This document shows, piece after piece, positions 34,842 to 43,912 of a stretch of 64,000 nt of DNA (positions are counted from its first letter, which is position 1; each line of letters begins with the position of its first letter). The stretch lies in the NCBI GenBank assembly GCA_008682415.1, contig VANK01000007.1:248001-312000 (forward strand). Direction: 5' to 3'. The translations under genes were made by a program, and so were the position numbers. This DNA comes from Acidobacteria bacterium AB60. GTDB taxonomy: Bacteria; Acidobacteriota; Terriglobia; Terriglobales; Acidobacteriaceae. The notes beneath the pieces are model-generated. The model was not told where the DNA came from. It saw only the letters and a list, made by a program, of their open reading frames with translations, and did no database searches.

Positions 34842-35840
34842 GTGAAGAAGACAAGTATCGTGCTTGGTTTGTTGATGTTGGCTGTTGGATTTGCCCAGGC
34901 TCAGAAGTTGACGGGAGCGGGAGCGACCTTCCCCAATCCGATCTACGCCAAGTGGTTTCAGGAGTACAGCCAGGCCCACCCAGGTGTTGAAGTGAACTAT
35001 CAGTCGGTGGGCTCCGGGGCCGGTATCACCCAGGTCACCAAGGGCCTGGTGGATTTCGGCGCCTCTGACATGCCGATGACCGACCAGGCGCTCGAGTCTT
35101 CCCCGATCAAGCTTGTCCATATCCCGACAGTGATGGGGGCGGTGGTGCCCGTGTACAACGTTCCCGGCGTCACCGACATCAAGTTCTCTCCGGACGTCCT
35201 CGCCGATGTCTACCTGGGGAAGATCGCGACGTGGAGCGACCCCAAGATCGCCAAGGACAATCCCGGCGTGAAGCTACCTGACCAGAAGATCATCGTGGTT
35301 CATCGCTCGGATGGTTCCGGCACTTCGTTTATCTGGACCGACTACCTGAGCAAGGTCAGCCATGAGTGGAACGACGGCCCGGGCAAGGGCACCTCGATCA
35401 ACTGGCCTGTCGGTGTGGGCGGCAAGGGGAACGAAGGGGTGGCGGGGCTCGTGCGCCAGCTTCCGGGAGCCATTGGATACGTCGAGCTCATCTACGCGCT
35501 GCAGAACCACATCACCTTCGGCGAAGTCCGCAACGCCTCCGGCAAGTGGGTGAAGGCCTCCATCGAGGGCGTCACGGCCGCGGCATCCACTGCCAAGATT
35601 CCTGCCGACTATCGCGTCTCCATCACCAACGCACCCGGCGACAACTCCTATCCGATCTCCAGCTTTACGTACCTGCTCATTCCCACCAAGTCGACCGACT
35701 CCAACAAGGGCAAGGTGCTCAAGGATATGCTGAGCTGGATTGTGAAGTCCGGCGAGGAGCAGGCTTCGCAGCTCTCCTTCGCCCCTCTGCCGCAGGCACT
35801 GCAGGACAAGGTCCTCAAAACCGTTTACTCCTTGCAGTAA
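34842..35840 (+). CDS. pstS: Periplasmic phosphate-binding protein
   Basis: PstS captures phosphate for the PstCAB importer. The 332-residue protein has a signal peptide (to about residue 18, GFAQAQ) and starts KLTGAGATFPNPIYAKW. It contains YQSVGSGAGITQ and VVHRSDGSGTSFIWTDYL, the loops that bind phosphate through serine, threonine and arginine/aspartate. The GTG at 34842 was chosen for GGAG 6 bases upstream. No pstCAB genes follow: the next gene is on the other strand, and a terminator closes the unit. Confidence 0.95.
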   Translation: MKKTSIVLGLLMLAVGFAQAQKLTGAGATFPNPIYAKWFQEYSQAHPGVEVNYQSVGSGAGITQVTKGLVDFGASDMPMTDQALESSPIKLVHIPTVMGAVVPVYNVPGVTDIKFSPDVLADVYLGKIATWSDPKIAKDNPGVKLPDQKIIVVHRSDGSGTSFIWTDYLSKVSHEWNDGPGKGTSINWPVGVGGKGNEGVAGLVRQLPGAIGYVELIYALQNHITFGEVRNASGKWVKASIEGVTAAASTAKIPADYRVSITNAPGDNSYPISSFTYLLIPTKSTDSNKGKVLKDMLSWIVKSGEEQASQLSFAPLPQALQDKVLKTVYSLQ

Positions 35841-35871
35841 CCGGGGAGCTGAGTTTGGAACCAGAACCAGG

Positions 35872-35903
35872 GCCCGGCGGGAAAAGCCGGGCTCTTTTCT
35901 TTT
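35872..35903 (+). terminator. Rho-independent terminator after pstS
   Basis: GCCCGGC (35872-35878) pairs with GCCGGGC (35886-35892), followed by TCTTTTCTTTT, 31 bases after the pstS stop. Confidence 0.93.
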
Positions 35904-35944
35904 GTCGGACGGAATGACGAGTTGAACGCGGATCGCGGACAGCA

Positions 35945-38572
35945 TTACTCCGCGCGCAGAGTCTCCACCGGGTTCACTTGCGCCGCACGCATGGCGGGAA
36001 ACGCCGCCGCGGCTGCGATGACCAGCAGCATCGTGCCTCCTACCGCGCCGGCCGTGAGCGGATCAAACGCCTTCACGCCGTAGAGGAACGATCGCACCGC
36101 GGCACCCGCGGCCCAGGCGGCCGCCACTCCAGGGGCAAGGCCCAGCAGGGCCATGATTCCGGCCTGTTGCATCACCAGGCCCGCGGCCTTGGATCGCGTG
36201 GATCCGAGAGCCATGCGGATCCCGATCTCCCTGCGCCGCAGGGCTACCGAGTACGCCAGCACGCCGTAGATTCCCACCGCCGATAACACCAGCGCGACGA
36301 GACCAAATCCTGAAACCAGGCGCAACGCCAGGCGCCGCTCTCCCAGCGACTGAGCGACCCCTTCCTCCATGGGCCGCAGACTCATCTCCACCATGGATGG
36401 CGCCTCTTTCTGGATGGCGCTGCGCAGCTCCGAAGCAAGAGTCGCCGGAGGCAGCGAAGATCGCACCGCGTACTGCGCTGCCATGCTGAAGACCATGCCC
36501 AGTAGTGATCCCGCGGGAAGCTGTCGGTAATCGAGATAGACCATCGGCTCAAAAGGCGCTCCCAGATCATTGCCTTGGATTTCGTTTTCCACGACACCGA
36601 TGACGGTCATGGGCTGGAGGAAGGGGAGATCGTCGTCCTTGTCGCCGGGATTGCGATGGAATCGCAGTGTCGAGCCGACCGGCTCCCGCTGGTCCAGGAA
36701 CGACTTCACGAATGCCTCATTGACCAGCACGCCGATGGACGAACTTGTCTCGTCCGCGGCCTGGAAGCCGCGCCCACGCAGCAGACGGATTCCGCTCGTC
36801 TGCACGAAGTTGGTGCTTACCATGCTGTAGAACGCAGAATCGCCCTGGTGAAACGCACGCCCGTCCACCTCCGTTGTTCCATTCAGGGCCACGTTGTAGT
36901 TGGAAAAGGGGACTTCGGTCTGCATCGTCGCCGACTGCACGCCTGGAAGCGTCGCGAACCTTTCCAGCAAGCGAGTCTCGATGTTCCGCGAGAGATCCGG
37001 ATCCTGGTTTTGCTTCTCCGGCATCAGCACCAGGGTGGTGACGCCGTGCGGATCGAAGCCGAGGCGCACGTTCTCGAGCGCCTGCAGAGTCCGCACAAAC
37101 AATCCGCTGACGGCGAGCAGCACGCACGTCAAGGCGACCTGCAGGGCGACCAGCATTCCGGGCAGCCGCGACCTGCGCGTCACGTTCTTCGCATTGGAGC
37201 GGCCGGCGGTCTGGCGCCGGATCGTCAGGAGCGGGGCCAGAGATGCGGCAATGCCCACCGCGATGGCGAGCGCACCCGCACAACACAACACGATAGGATG
37301 CAGCGCCAGTTCGTCGAAACGCGCGTACTCATGCCCGTAAGCATGCCGCACCAGCGCGATCGCCGCATAGGACAGGCCTCCTCCGAGCACCGCGCCTGCT
37401 ACCGAAACCAGGACGCTTTCTGTCACGAGTTGTTGCAGCAGCCGCGCGAAGCTGGCGCCCAACGCGAGGCGCGTCGCCATCTCCGGCATCCGGCTGGCGG
37501 CGCGTCCAATCTGCAGGTTTGCGGCATTCGCGCATGCAATGAGCAGCAGGACGCCCACGCCCCCCAGCAGTGCGAAGAGCGGCCGCTGCAGATCTCCGAC
37601 TACGAGTTCCCGGTAAGAACGTATTCTCAGGTGTCGATACTGCTCGCCGTATTTGCGATCCACATACGAGAAGACCCTCTGCGCGTCAGCCAGCCCCTGC
37701 TCCTCGCTTACGTCCCGCCGGAGACGCGCAATGACCAAGGCCGACTCGATCTTGAAATCGTCTTCCCCTGAGGCATTGACGTGAATGGGAAGATAGACCA
37801 CCGGGGCGCCGGTCCCTTGCGGGACATGAAAACCGAGGGGTAGCACGCCAATCACGGTCCGGGTCTCATCCCCGATCTTGATAGAGGAACCCACGGCATG
37901 CGGGTCTCCGTGCAGCCGTTCTTGCCAGAACTCGTAGCTCACGTCGACGCCGCGTTCCGTGCCTGCTGTGCTGATCAAACTCCCTAATTTCGCGTGAATT
38001 TCAAGCACTGGAAAGAAGTCCTGCGTTACCTCCGTCAGAAGGGTGATGCGCGTTCCGTCGGGCGCGGTCACGGGTCGAATCATGGTGTTGTAGCCGCTTA
38101 CGCCGGCAAACGCGTGGGTGCCGCGGCGCAGCTCATCAAAGACCCGGTATGACAACGCTCGCGGGGACGCGGACGTTCCCTCGGCGCGGTCCTCGCCGTA
38201 GAGTTGCACCAACTCGTCGGCATGTGGGAGCGCCAGGGGTCTCACCAGGATCGAGTCCACCATCGCCAACATGGTGGTGACGCATCCCAGGCCCAACATC
38301 AGGGTGCAAAGCAGCGTGACGGTATACCCGGGCGCGCCGATCAAGCCGCGCAGAGCATAACGCAGGTCCTGCAGAAGGCGCTCAATCCAGATCCCTCCCC
38401 AGATGGCGCGCGACCGCTCCGCCGCAAGCAGCACGTTGCCGAACTTCTTACGGGCGGCGTGCTGTGCCTCCTCCGGTGTCATGCCGGCATCGATGTTCTC
38501 CTGCGTCTCCATTGCAATGTGTGTCTCAAACTCCTGCAGCAGCAGATTTCTGCGCCGGGTCCACCTGAACAT
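35945..38572 (-). CDS. ADOP-family duplicated MacB/FtsX-type permease
   Basis: The 875-residue inner-membrane protein has a short cytoplasmic N-terminal domain (MTPEEAQHAARKKFGN) and two FtsX/MacB permease units. Each has one helix, a large periplasmic MacB_PCD-type domain and three more helices; the second unit ends with RREIGIRMALGSTRSKAAGL. This is the acidobacterial duplicated orphan permease family, which lacks an adjacent ATPase gene, so its energy source and substrate are unknown. It starts 15 bases after the PadR stop with AAGGAG upstream, so the two are cotranscribed. Confidence 0.92.
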   Translation of the reverse strand: MFRWTRRRNLLLQEFETHIAMETQENIDAGMTPEEAQHAARKKFGNVLLAAERSRAIWGGIWIERLLQDLRYALRGLIGAPGYTVTLLCTLMLGLGCVTTMLAMVDSILVRPLALPHADELVQLYGEDRAEGTSASPRALSYRVFDELRRGTHAFAGVSGYNTMIRPVTAPDGTRITLLTEVTQDFFPVLEIHAKLGSLISTAGTERGVDVSYEFWQERLHGDPHAVGSSIKIGDETRTVIGVLPLGFHVPQGTGAPVVYLPIHVNASGEDDFKIESALVIARLRRDVSEEQGLADAQRVFSYVDRKYGEQYRHLRIRSYRELVVGDLQRPLFALLGGVGVLLLIACANAANLQIGRAASRMPEMATRLALGASFARLLQQLVTESVLVSVAGAVLGGGLSYAAIALVRHAYGHEYARFDELALHPIVLCCAGALAIAVGIAASLAPLLTIRRQTAGRSNAKNVTRRSRLPGMLVALQVALTCVLLAVSGLFVRTLQALENVRLGFDPHGVTTLVLMPEKQNQDPDLSRNIETRLLERFATLPGVQSATMQTEVPFSNYNVALNGTTEVDGRAFHQGDSAFYSMVSTNFVQTSGIRLLRGRGFQAADETSSSIGVLVNEAFVKSFLDQREPVGSTLRFHRNPGDKDDDLPFLQPMTVIGVVENEIQGNDLGAPFEPMVYLDYRQLPAGSLLGMVFSMAAQYAVRSSLPPATLASELRSAIQKEAPSMVEMSLRPMEEGVAQSLGERRLALRLVSGFGLVALVLSAVGIYGVLAYSVALRRREIGIRMALGSTRSKAAGLVMQQAGIMALLGLAPGVAAAWAAGAAVRSFLYGVKAFDPLTAGAVGGTMLLVIAAAAAFPAMRAAQVNPVETLRAE

Positions 38573-38587
38573 CGTCCACTCCTTCGC

Positions 38588-38950
38588 CTACGAGTTCTCT
38601 TCCGCCGGTGGTGACAGGATTCGCGCGATTGCGCGCGACAGCTTTTGCCATTTACTGGCCTCCGCCGAGAGTCTCCTGCGTCCCTTTGCGGTCAGCCGGT
38701 AAAACCGTGCTCTGCGATTGTTTTCGGAGACGCCGTCTTCGGCGGCGATCATCCCCAGCTTGAGGAGCCGCTGCAGGGCCGGATACAGCGAGCCGTGGCC
38801 CACCTGCAGCACCTCGTCGGATCGTCGCTCGATGGAACACGCAATGGCGTGCCCGTGCGCCCTCCCGAACGCCAGAGTCTGCAGGATCAGCATGTCCAGC
38901 GTTCCCTGCATCAGTTCCAGTTGGTCGTCAGCGCCCTCTCTAGTCGACAT
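38588..38950 (-). CDS. PadR-family transcriptional regulator (acidobacterial type)
   Basis: The 120-residue winged-helix protein reads [40 protein letters not shown] (in parts) and [15 protein letters not shown], the PadR signature, and ends in a C-terminal dimer helix. It pairs with the ADOP permease gene downstream, an arrangement common in Acidobacteria, and probably represses this operon. The ATG at 38950 overlaps a 14 bp palindrome arm, and the longer upstream frame is not family-like. Confidence 0.93.
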   Translation of the reverse strand: MSTREGADDQLELMQGTLDMLILQTLAFGRAHGHAIACSIERRSDEVLQVGHGSLYPALQRLLKLGMIAAEDGVSENNRRARFYRLTAKGRRRLSAEASKWQKLSRAIARILSPPAEENS

Positions 38951-38989
38951 TCGACCAGACGCTACTCCCTCTTCTGGTCGAATGTCAAG
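38946..38989 (-). promoter_or_regulatory. Perfect 14 bp inverted repeat over padR start; candidate operator and promoter
   Basis: GACATTCGACCAGA (38946-38959) and TCTGGTCGAATGTC (38973-38986) are perfect complements separated by 13 bases. Read on the - strand, TTGACA, a consensus -35 element, straddles the outer arm (38983-38988), and the second arm contains the padR ATG. Any -10 would fall in the spacer (TAGCGT), so the transcript would have almost no leader. Binding of the PadR dimer here would block its own transcription; this is inference. Confidence 0.7.
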
Positions 38990-39106
38990 GGGAGCTTCGG
39001 GGGACGGGCGCCCGTCCCCTGGCGTTGGGGGGATCGGCATCTTCGCTTCCAGGAAGCGTGCTCCGAACCGATGGCTGAAGGGGTCCTCAGAAAGCTTGAT
39101 CGAGTT

Positions 39107-40105
39107 CTAGGAGCGCCACCACTCCGACCGCAGTTCTTCGCCTTTCACTACTTCGGTAGGAGCCCCTGGGGTCGGAGACCAGAGTTGCAGTCGCTGCTCG
39201 GTCCAGATCTTTTCAATGGGCTGCGTCCAGTAGTGAAGAGCGAGGTCGAACAGACCCCAGTGGATTGGCATGAGCAGACCGTGCCCGCCGAGCGCTCGAA
39301 AGCTGCGCACCGCGCCTTCGGGGCCCATATGAATGTCTGCCCAGAGTGGATCGGAGGCGCCGATCTCGAGCATAGTCAGGTCGAACGGCCCGAACTGTTC
39401 TCCGATGTCGCGGAAGCCAGGCCATTCTCCGGAGTCGGCGCCGTAATAGAGACGGTGCTTCGGCCCCAGAAAAGCGAACGAGGCCCACAGCGTCTGAAAT
39501 CGATTGAATAGGCTTCGGCCTGAGAAGTGCCGTGCGGGCAATGCCATAACGCGGACGGAACCCACCTCAACGGCATCCATCCAGTTCAATTCCCGACATT
39601 GTGCCGGGGGAACTCCGAACTGATGGAGAAGCGCGGCCACGCCGAGCGGCGTGATCCATTGCGCCTGGCTCAAGGAAGACAGCCCGGCCAGGGTGCGGAT
39701 GGTGTTTGCGCCAAGGTGATCGTAGTGATCGTGCGACACCACTACGGCATCCATCTCGGGTATCCGATCCAGAGGCAGCGGCGCCGCGAAGAACCGCCGG
39801 GGGCCGCTCCAGGATGTGGGAGACGCACGCTCATCCCATACCGGATCGATCAGGATGCGCACGCCATCGATCTCCACGATCGACGTAGCGTGCCCCATCC
39901 ATGTGATTCGCAAGCCGCTGGCGGGCGGTTTCGAATAAAGAGAGGCGTCTGTCTGAAACGGGCCTGGTGGGCTTTTCGGCGAGCGCGCCTTAGCCCCGAG
40001 GAAGAAGCGAGGCCCCACTTTGAAGATGGTGGAAAAGCCGCCGACCGAGGTCGGCACAGGATTGAGAAACTGGCGCCCGCGACGCTGTGCAGGTTTGAGC
40101 AGCAT
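39107..40105 (-). CDS. MBL-fold metallo-hydrolase (NAPE-PLD/UlaG-like)
   Basis: The 332-residue protein has the metallo-beta-lactamase motif VVSHDHYDHLGANT (HxHxDH), preceded by WMGHATSIVEIDGVRILIDPVW and followed by ALPARHFSGRSLFNR and YYGADSGEW. The late MPIHWGLFDLALH supplies the last His. The layout matches NAPE-hydrolysing phospholipase D-like and UlaG-like proteins; a phosphodiester substrate is likely but not proven. ATG at 40105 is used; TTG at 40126 is an alternative start. Confidence 0.88.
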   Translation of the reverse strand: MLLKPAQRRGRQFLNPVPTSVGGFSTIFKVGPRFFLGAKARSPKSPPGPFQTDASLYSKPPASGLRITWMGHATSIVEIDGVRILIDPVWDERASPTSWSGPRRFFAAPLPLDRIPEMDAVVVSHDHYDHLGANTIRTLAGLSSLSQAQWITPLGVAALLHQFGVPPAQCRELNWMDAVEVGSVRVMALPARHFSGRSLFNRFQTLWASFAFLGPKHRLYYGADSGEWPGFRDIGEQFGPFDLTMLEIGASDPLWADIHMGPEGAVRSFRALGGHGLLMPIHWGLFDLALHYWTQPIEKIWTEQRLQLWSPTPGAPTEVVKGEELRSEWWRS

Positions 40106-40126
40106 GTTCGTTTGATGATGGATCAA

Positions 40127-40518
40127 CAGGGACGATTTTAATCATCAGATCCGGCCGGGAGTTGTTGTCGTCAGCCTTGGGGTACAGAGGACTGCTGAGA
40201 CACTAAGAATCTTGTTGTGCGTTACAGGAAAGAGAAGATTGTCTCCGAAGAAGCGTAAGTTCGGCTGTTCCTTTTGAGACGGCCGGTCGCCTTGGCGCCA
40301 TTTATCCTCCGGATCGGATACGAGCTTCGCTATAATGTCCACATTTCAGCGTAGTTATCCGGGCCTTGCTCGGGACGTGATCCCAGAGATGGGAGAGGCG
40401 ACCGGCAACGAGCTTTCAAGCGGGCAGTTGGACCTCGCTGCCCATCTGGGATATTCGGGGAGAAATGTCTTTCTGAGGGAATAGTCTTAGCTCACTACCA
40501 CGAGTGAAAAGGAGAAGA
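40127..40518 (+). other. Promoter and structured leader of the next gene
   Basis: A perfect -10 word TATAAT is at 40331-40336, with no good -35. The following 175-base leader can fold: TCCCAGAGATGGG (from about 40382) pairs with CCCATCTGGGA (about 40441), enclosing GGGCAG/CTGCCC. AAAAGGAGAAG then precedes the start at 40519. It may be a regulatory leader; no known class is recognised. Confidence 0.4.
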
Positions 40519-41091
40519 ATGCGGAAGACCTTTGTGTATTCGTGTTTCCTCGCTGCGTCGTGCGGCTTGCTGCCGGTTCTCGCAACCTCTCAGGAACTGG
40601 TGCACGCCTTCACTGGTACGATAAGTTCCGCCAACAGCGGCTCCAAAACCATCACTGTATTCCGCGACGGCGGCGCCCAGGGGACCTTCGACGAAGTCAC
40701 AGCCGGCAAAACACGCTATGCCTTCGACAAGAAGCTGGCATCTCAGAGCGTGAGTGCGAACTCGTTCAACGAGCAGGGCGCTTATGCCGTCATCTTCTAT
40801 ATCGGAATGATTGAAAATCCGACCGTCGTCGCCGTGAAGCCCCTCGGGAAGGGGCCGTTTGCGTCGTTTGACGGAACCGTGACGAGCTTCAACGGGCACG
40901 ATCATACGATCGCGATCACCGATCAGTCCGGGGCCGCCAAGACATTCAAGATGAACGCCAATACTGTGGCTGAAGGTCCGATGGGAGCGGTGGAGGGATT
41001 CAAGCTGCAGGCCAATAAGGGCGACCGCGTGCGCATCGTGAGCGACTCCGAGGAGGGCTCGCCGACCGCACTCTTCATCAAGGACCTGTGA
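40519..41091 (+). CDS. Secreted hypothetical protein
   Basis: This 190-residue protein has a signal peptide (to about residue 25, ATSQE) and a beta-rich mature part that repeats a theme: FTGTISSANSGSKTITV near 32 and FDGTVTSFNGHDHTIAI near 120, suggesting two related beta domains. I do not recognise the family. It may be an extracytoplasmic binding protein. The ATG at 40519 follows AAGGAGAAG. Confidence 0.75.
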   Translation: MRKTFVYSCFLAASCGLLPVLATSQELVHAFTGTISSANSGSKTITVFRDGGAQGTFDEVTAGKTRYAFDKKLASQSVSANSFNEQGAYAVIFYIGMIENPTVVAVKPLGKGPFASFDGTVTSFNGHDHTIAITDQSGAAKTFKMNANTVAEGPMGAVEGFKLQANKGDRVRIVSDSEEGSPTALFIKDL

Positions 41092-41142
41092 TGATCTGCT
41101 CTTTACGAGCCCGCGGCCGCTTCCATCGGGCTACGGGCTCGC

Positions 41143-42735
41143 TTAGTGCTGCGACACGGTGAAAGCGTACAAAGAATCGCCCGCTCCGACAACCAGGTAT
41201 TGTCTGCCATCCAATTCGTACGACATGGGGCCGTTCGTGACTGAGGACGTGAGCCGCGCGTGCCAGAGCGGCTTGCCTGCCTCGGGATCGAACGCGATGA
41301 CATTGCCCGAGGGGTCTCCGGTAAACAACAAGTTGCCGGCTGTGGTCAGGACGCCCGAGATGGAGTCGCTCTCCTCCGGGTAAATGTGGCGCCAGCGAAT
41401 CTTGCCGGTCTTCGGGTCAAGCGCCACCAGGGCGGATTGGGCCCACACGGGACTGTCGCGCCCGCCATATCCCTCCGGGTGTTCGCTGGTATCGGTGAGG
41501 TAATACACGCTGTAGGAGGGAGAGCTGCTCACGTAGAAGAGCCCTGTTTGTGGATCGAAGCTGGGCGGCGGCCAGTTCGTGGCACCCCCGGAGGCGGGAT
41601 TCACCAGCACGCCGTCGGTCTTGGGCTCCTTGGCCGGATCGGGTATCGGTTGGCCCTGTGCGTTCACGCCTTTTGACCAGTTGAGCTCCGGATCGAATGG
41701 GGCGGTCACCAGTTGCTTGCCGGTGGTTCGGTCCAGCACAAAGAAATAGCCGTTGCGCGCTGCCTGCGCCAGAAGCTTACGCGGCTTACCCTCAATGTCT
41801 GCGTCGAAGAGGACCGGCGTCTCGACGTTGTCCCAGTCGTGGGTGTCGTGGGGCGACGGCTGAAAATACCACACCAGTTTCCCGGTGTCCGGATTGAGAG
41901 CCACAATCGAGCAGGTGTATAAGTTATCGCCCTTGCGGCTCTGCGGTGCGTGCACCGGATTGGGATTTCCGGTGCCCCAATAGAGCAGGTTCAACTCCGC
42001 ATCGTAGGTGCCGCTGAGCCACGTCATGCCCCCGCCATGTTCCATGGACTGGGCGTCCGGCCATGTCTCGGCGCCGGGTTCTCCCGGACGCGGCTCCGTA
42101 TTGAAGTGCCATTGCACCTTGCCGGTCTCGGGATCCCGCGCTTCCAGATAGCCGGGATCGTCCAGCGAATCGCCACCCACGCCTACCAGGACATGATTGT
42201 TGATGACCAGCGGAGCCGGTGTGGAGAAATACTCCAGGTTGAGATCGGCGATCTCGACTGCCCATCTGAATTTCCCGGTCTTCCTGTCGAGCGATACCAG
42301 GTGGTTGTCGGGCGTTTCAAAGAACAGCCAATCGTGGTAGATGCCGACGCCGCGGTTTCCTATATGGATTCCGCCCTTTGTCTCCCACTTGTAGTGCCAG
42401 ATCTCCTGGCCGGTGCGTGCGTCCACCGCCCAGGCGTTGTCCGGAACCGTGAAGTACAGAATGCCATCGACCTCAAGCGGCGTTGATTTGATCTGCGGGC
42501 CGAAGGGCATGGCGCCCGGGCCTGTTTCGATGTGATAGATCCAGGCGAGGCGCAGGTCGCGCACGTTTTTCTGATCGATCTGCGTCAGGGGGCTGAAACG
42601 CTTCCCGGAGTAATCTCCGTTATAAGTGGGCCAACTGCCCGGGACCGGCTTGGCGATTGCGGCAGGGTCGAGTCCCTGCGCGGGCATGCCAACAGGCAAG
42701 AGAAATATGAGCCACGCCGCGGCTTTCAGATTCAC
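41143..42735 (-). CDS. PQQ-dependent dehydrogenase (quinoprotein), secreted
   Basis: The 530-residue propeller protein has a signal peptide (to about residue 19) and the opening SWPTYNGDYSGKRFSPLTQI, followed by repeated WAVDARTGQEIW, SLDRKTGKFRW, EARDPETGKVQW and ALDPKTGKIRW blades. These tryptophan-docking repeats are those of PQQ methanol/ethanol dehydrogenases. No CxxCH is present, so electrons must pass to a partner: the dihaem cytochrome gene immediately upstream, whose stop overlaps this start by 4 bases. Substrate alcohol unknown. Confidence 0.9.
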   Translation of the reverse strand: MNLKAAAWLIFLLPVGMPAQGLDPAAIAKPVPGSWPTYNGDYSGKRFSPLTQIDQKNVRDLRLAWIYHIETGPGAMPFGPQIKSTPLEVDGILYFTVPDNAWAVDARTGQEIWHYKWETKGGIHIGNRGVGIYHDWLFFETPDNHLVSLDRKTGKFRWAVEIADLNLEYFSTPAPLVINNHVLVGVGGDSLDDPGYLEARDPETGKVQWHFNTEPRPGEPGAETWPDAQSMEHGGGMTWLSGTYDAELNLLYWGTGNPNPVHAPQSRKGDNLYTCSIVALNPDTGKLVWYFQPSPHDTHDWDNVETPVLFDADIEGKPRKLLAQAARNGYFFVLDRTTGKQLVTAPFDPELNWSKGVNAQGQPIPDPAKEPKTDGVLVNPASGGATNWPPPSFDPQTGLFYVSSSPSYSVYYLTDTSEHPEGYGGRDSPVWAQSALVALDPKTGKIRWRHIYPEESDSISGVLTTAGNLLFTGDPSGNVIAFDPEAGKPLWHARLTSSVTNGPMSYELDGRQYLVVGAGDSLYAFTVSQH

Positions 42736-43685
42736 TTGAGAGTCTCCAGATAGGCAAGAATATTGTGCATGTCGGCATCAGAGTATTGACGCAGCAGCTT
42801 CAGGTGTTGTGCGAGCGGATCATGCACCTCAACCTGTATGCCGGGGACGTCCTCATAGACCCAGGACCGCTGCTCGCCTCCCTCGTCCCGCAGCCCCACG
42901 CTGAAATCGTCGATGTGGGTCAGGGTTCCCGTGAAGACTTTGCCGGAGGGTAGCGTCACAGTGACATGCTTCAGCGCCCTTGGATCCGGGGGCGGAAACA
43001 TCCCGTACGGGTTGTTAGCGGGATAGAGGAACCGCCCTTCGAGCGCAACAGGGTCGAATCGGGTAGCGATGTGGGCCAAGTCTCCGGAGGGCGAGTGGCA
43101 TTCCGCGCAATGAGACTGAAAGTACGCCTGTCCGACTCGAGGATCGCCGGTGACGATGTTCTGGATGGTGTACTCCATGCGATTCGCGGCTGCCTGGGTA
43201 CGACCCAGAAGGAATTGCGCGATATCGTGCACCTGGCTCTCGCCCAGGTTGGGGAAGGGGGGCATCCCTTTTTCCGGGCGACCGTTGTGGATGACGGCGG
43301 CAATCTCCTTCCCGGTGCCCTGGTCGTGCAGCACCATCGTCGAGCGAACCAAGTTGGGACCCTGGGCGCCGCCAGTCGCGGTTGTGCCATGGCAAAAGCC
43401 GCAGGTGGCCACGAACGTCTTTTGGCCGCGCGCCACTGCTGCCGGGTCGGGAGGGGCGCCCAGGGCCAAGAATCCACGGAGCATCTCTCGCACCTGGTCG
43501 GGCATTCCGGGGTTTTCAGCGCCGTTCGGCGGCGCTGCAGGTTCGCCAGTCGGTGGCTTGTTCTCTTGAGTGCCGGTGGGCCGGTCCTGGGACGGCTGAG
43601 CCGTGGAATGTTCCTGTTCCTGCGCCTCGAGACCCAGAAGCGTAACGGCTGCCAGCAGGCAAAGTGCCCATGTACGAAGGTTCAT
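42732..43685 (-). CDS. Secreted dihaem cytochrome c
   Basis: The 317-residue protein has a signal peptide (to about residue 21), a Pro/Glu/Gln-rich linker, and two haem-binding sites: CGFCHGTTATGG near residue 95 and CAECHSPSGD near 193. It is probably the electron acceptor of the PQQ dehydrogenase encoded just downstream (4-base overlap). The C-terminal region (about 235-317) is a separate small domain with KVFTGTLTHIDDFSVGLRD, common in acidobacterial c-type cytochromes. Confidence 0.9.
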   Translation of the reverse strand: MNLRTWALCLLAAVTLLGLEAQEQEHSTAQPSQDRPTGTQENKPPTGEPAAPPNGAENPGMPDQVREMLRGFLALGAPPDPAAVARGQKTFVATCGFCHGTTATGGAQGPNLVRSTMVLHDQGTGKEIAAVIHNGRPEKGMPPFPNLGESQVHDIAQFLLGRTQAAANRMEYTIQNIVTGDPRVGQAYFQSHCAECHSPSGDLAHIATRFDPVALEGRFLYPANNPYGMFPPPDPRALKHVTVTLPSGKVFTGTLTHIDDFSVGLRDEGGEQRSWVYEDVPGIQVEVHDPLAQHLKLLRQYSDADMHNILAYLETLK

Positions 43686-43912
43686 GTTGGTGTTCTGTCA
43701 TCCCCAGGGATTGGTCACGCGATGGTCTCCCGCGAACGTCTGTCGCCGGGAGCCGGCCTCGATTACCATGCCTGCGCGATTGTTCTGCGATTATCCAATG
43801 CGCGCCAGAGAGATGGGAAGGAAATTGTGGTGAACGGTGTTGGTTGACTCACCTCATCCCGCATCTGGCCTGGAATTCCGCATCTAAGATTCTTAAGGCT
43901 TGGGGTACTCGC

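Noticed and set aside
43664-43912. 83-residue N-terminal extension of the AI-2E transporter
   Set aside because: It lies in the intergenic region, is Cys/Arg/Trp-rich and not membrane-like; the ATG at 43913 precedes the first helix.
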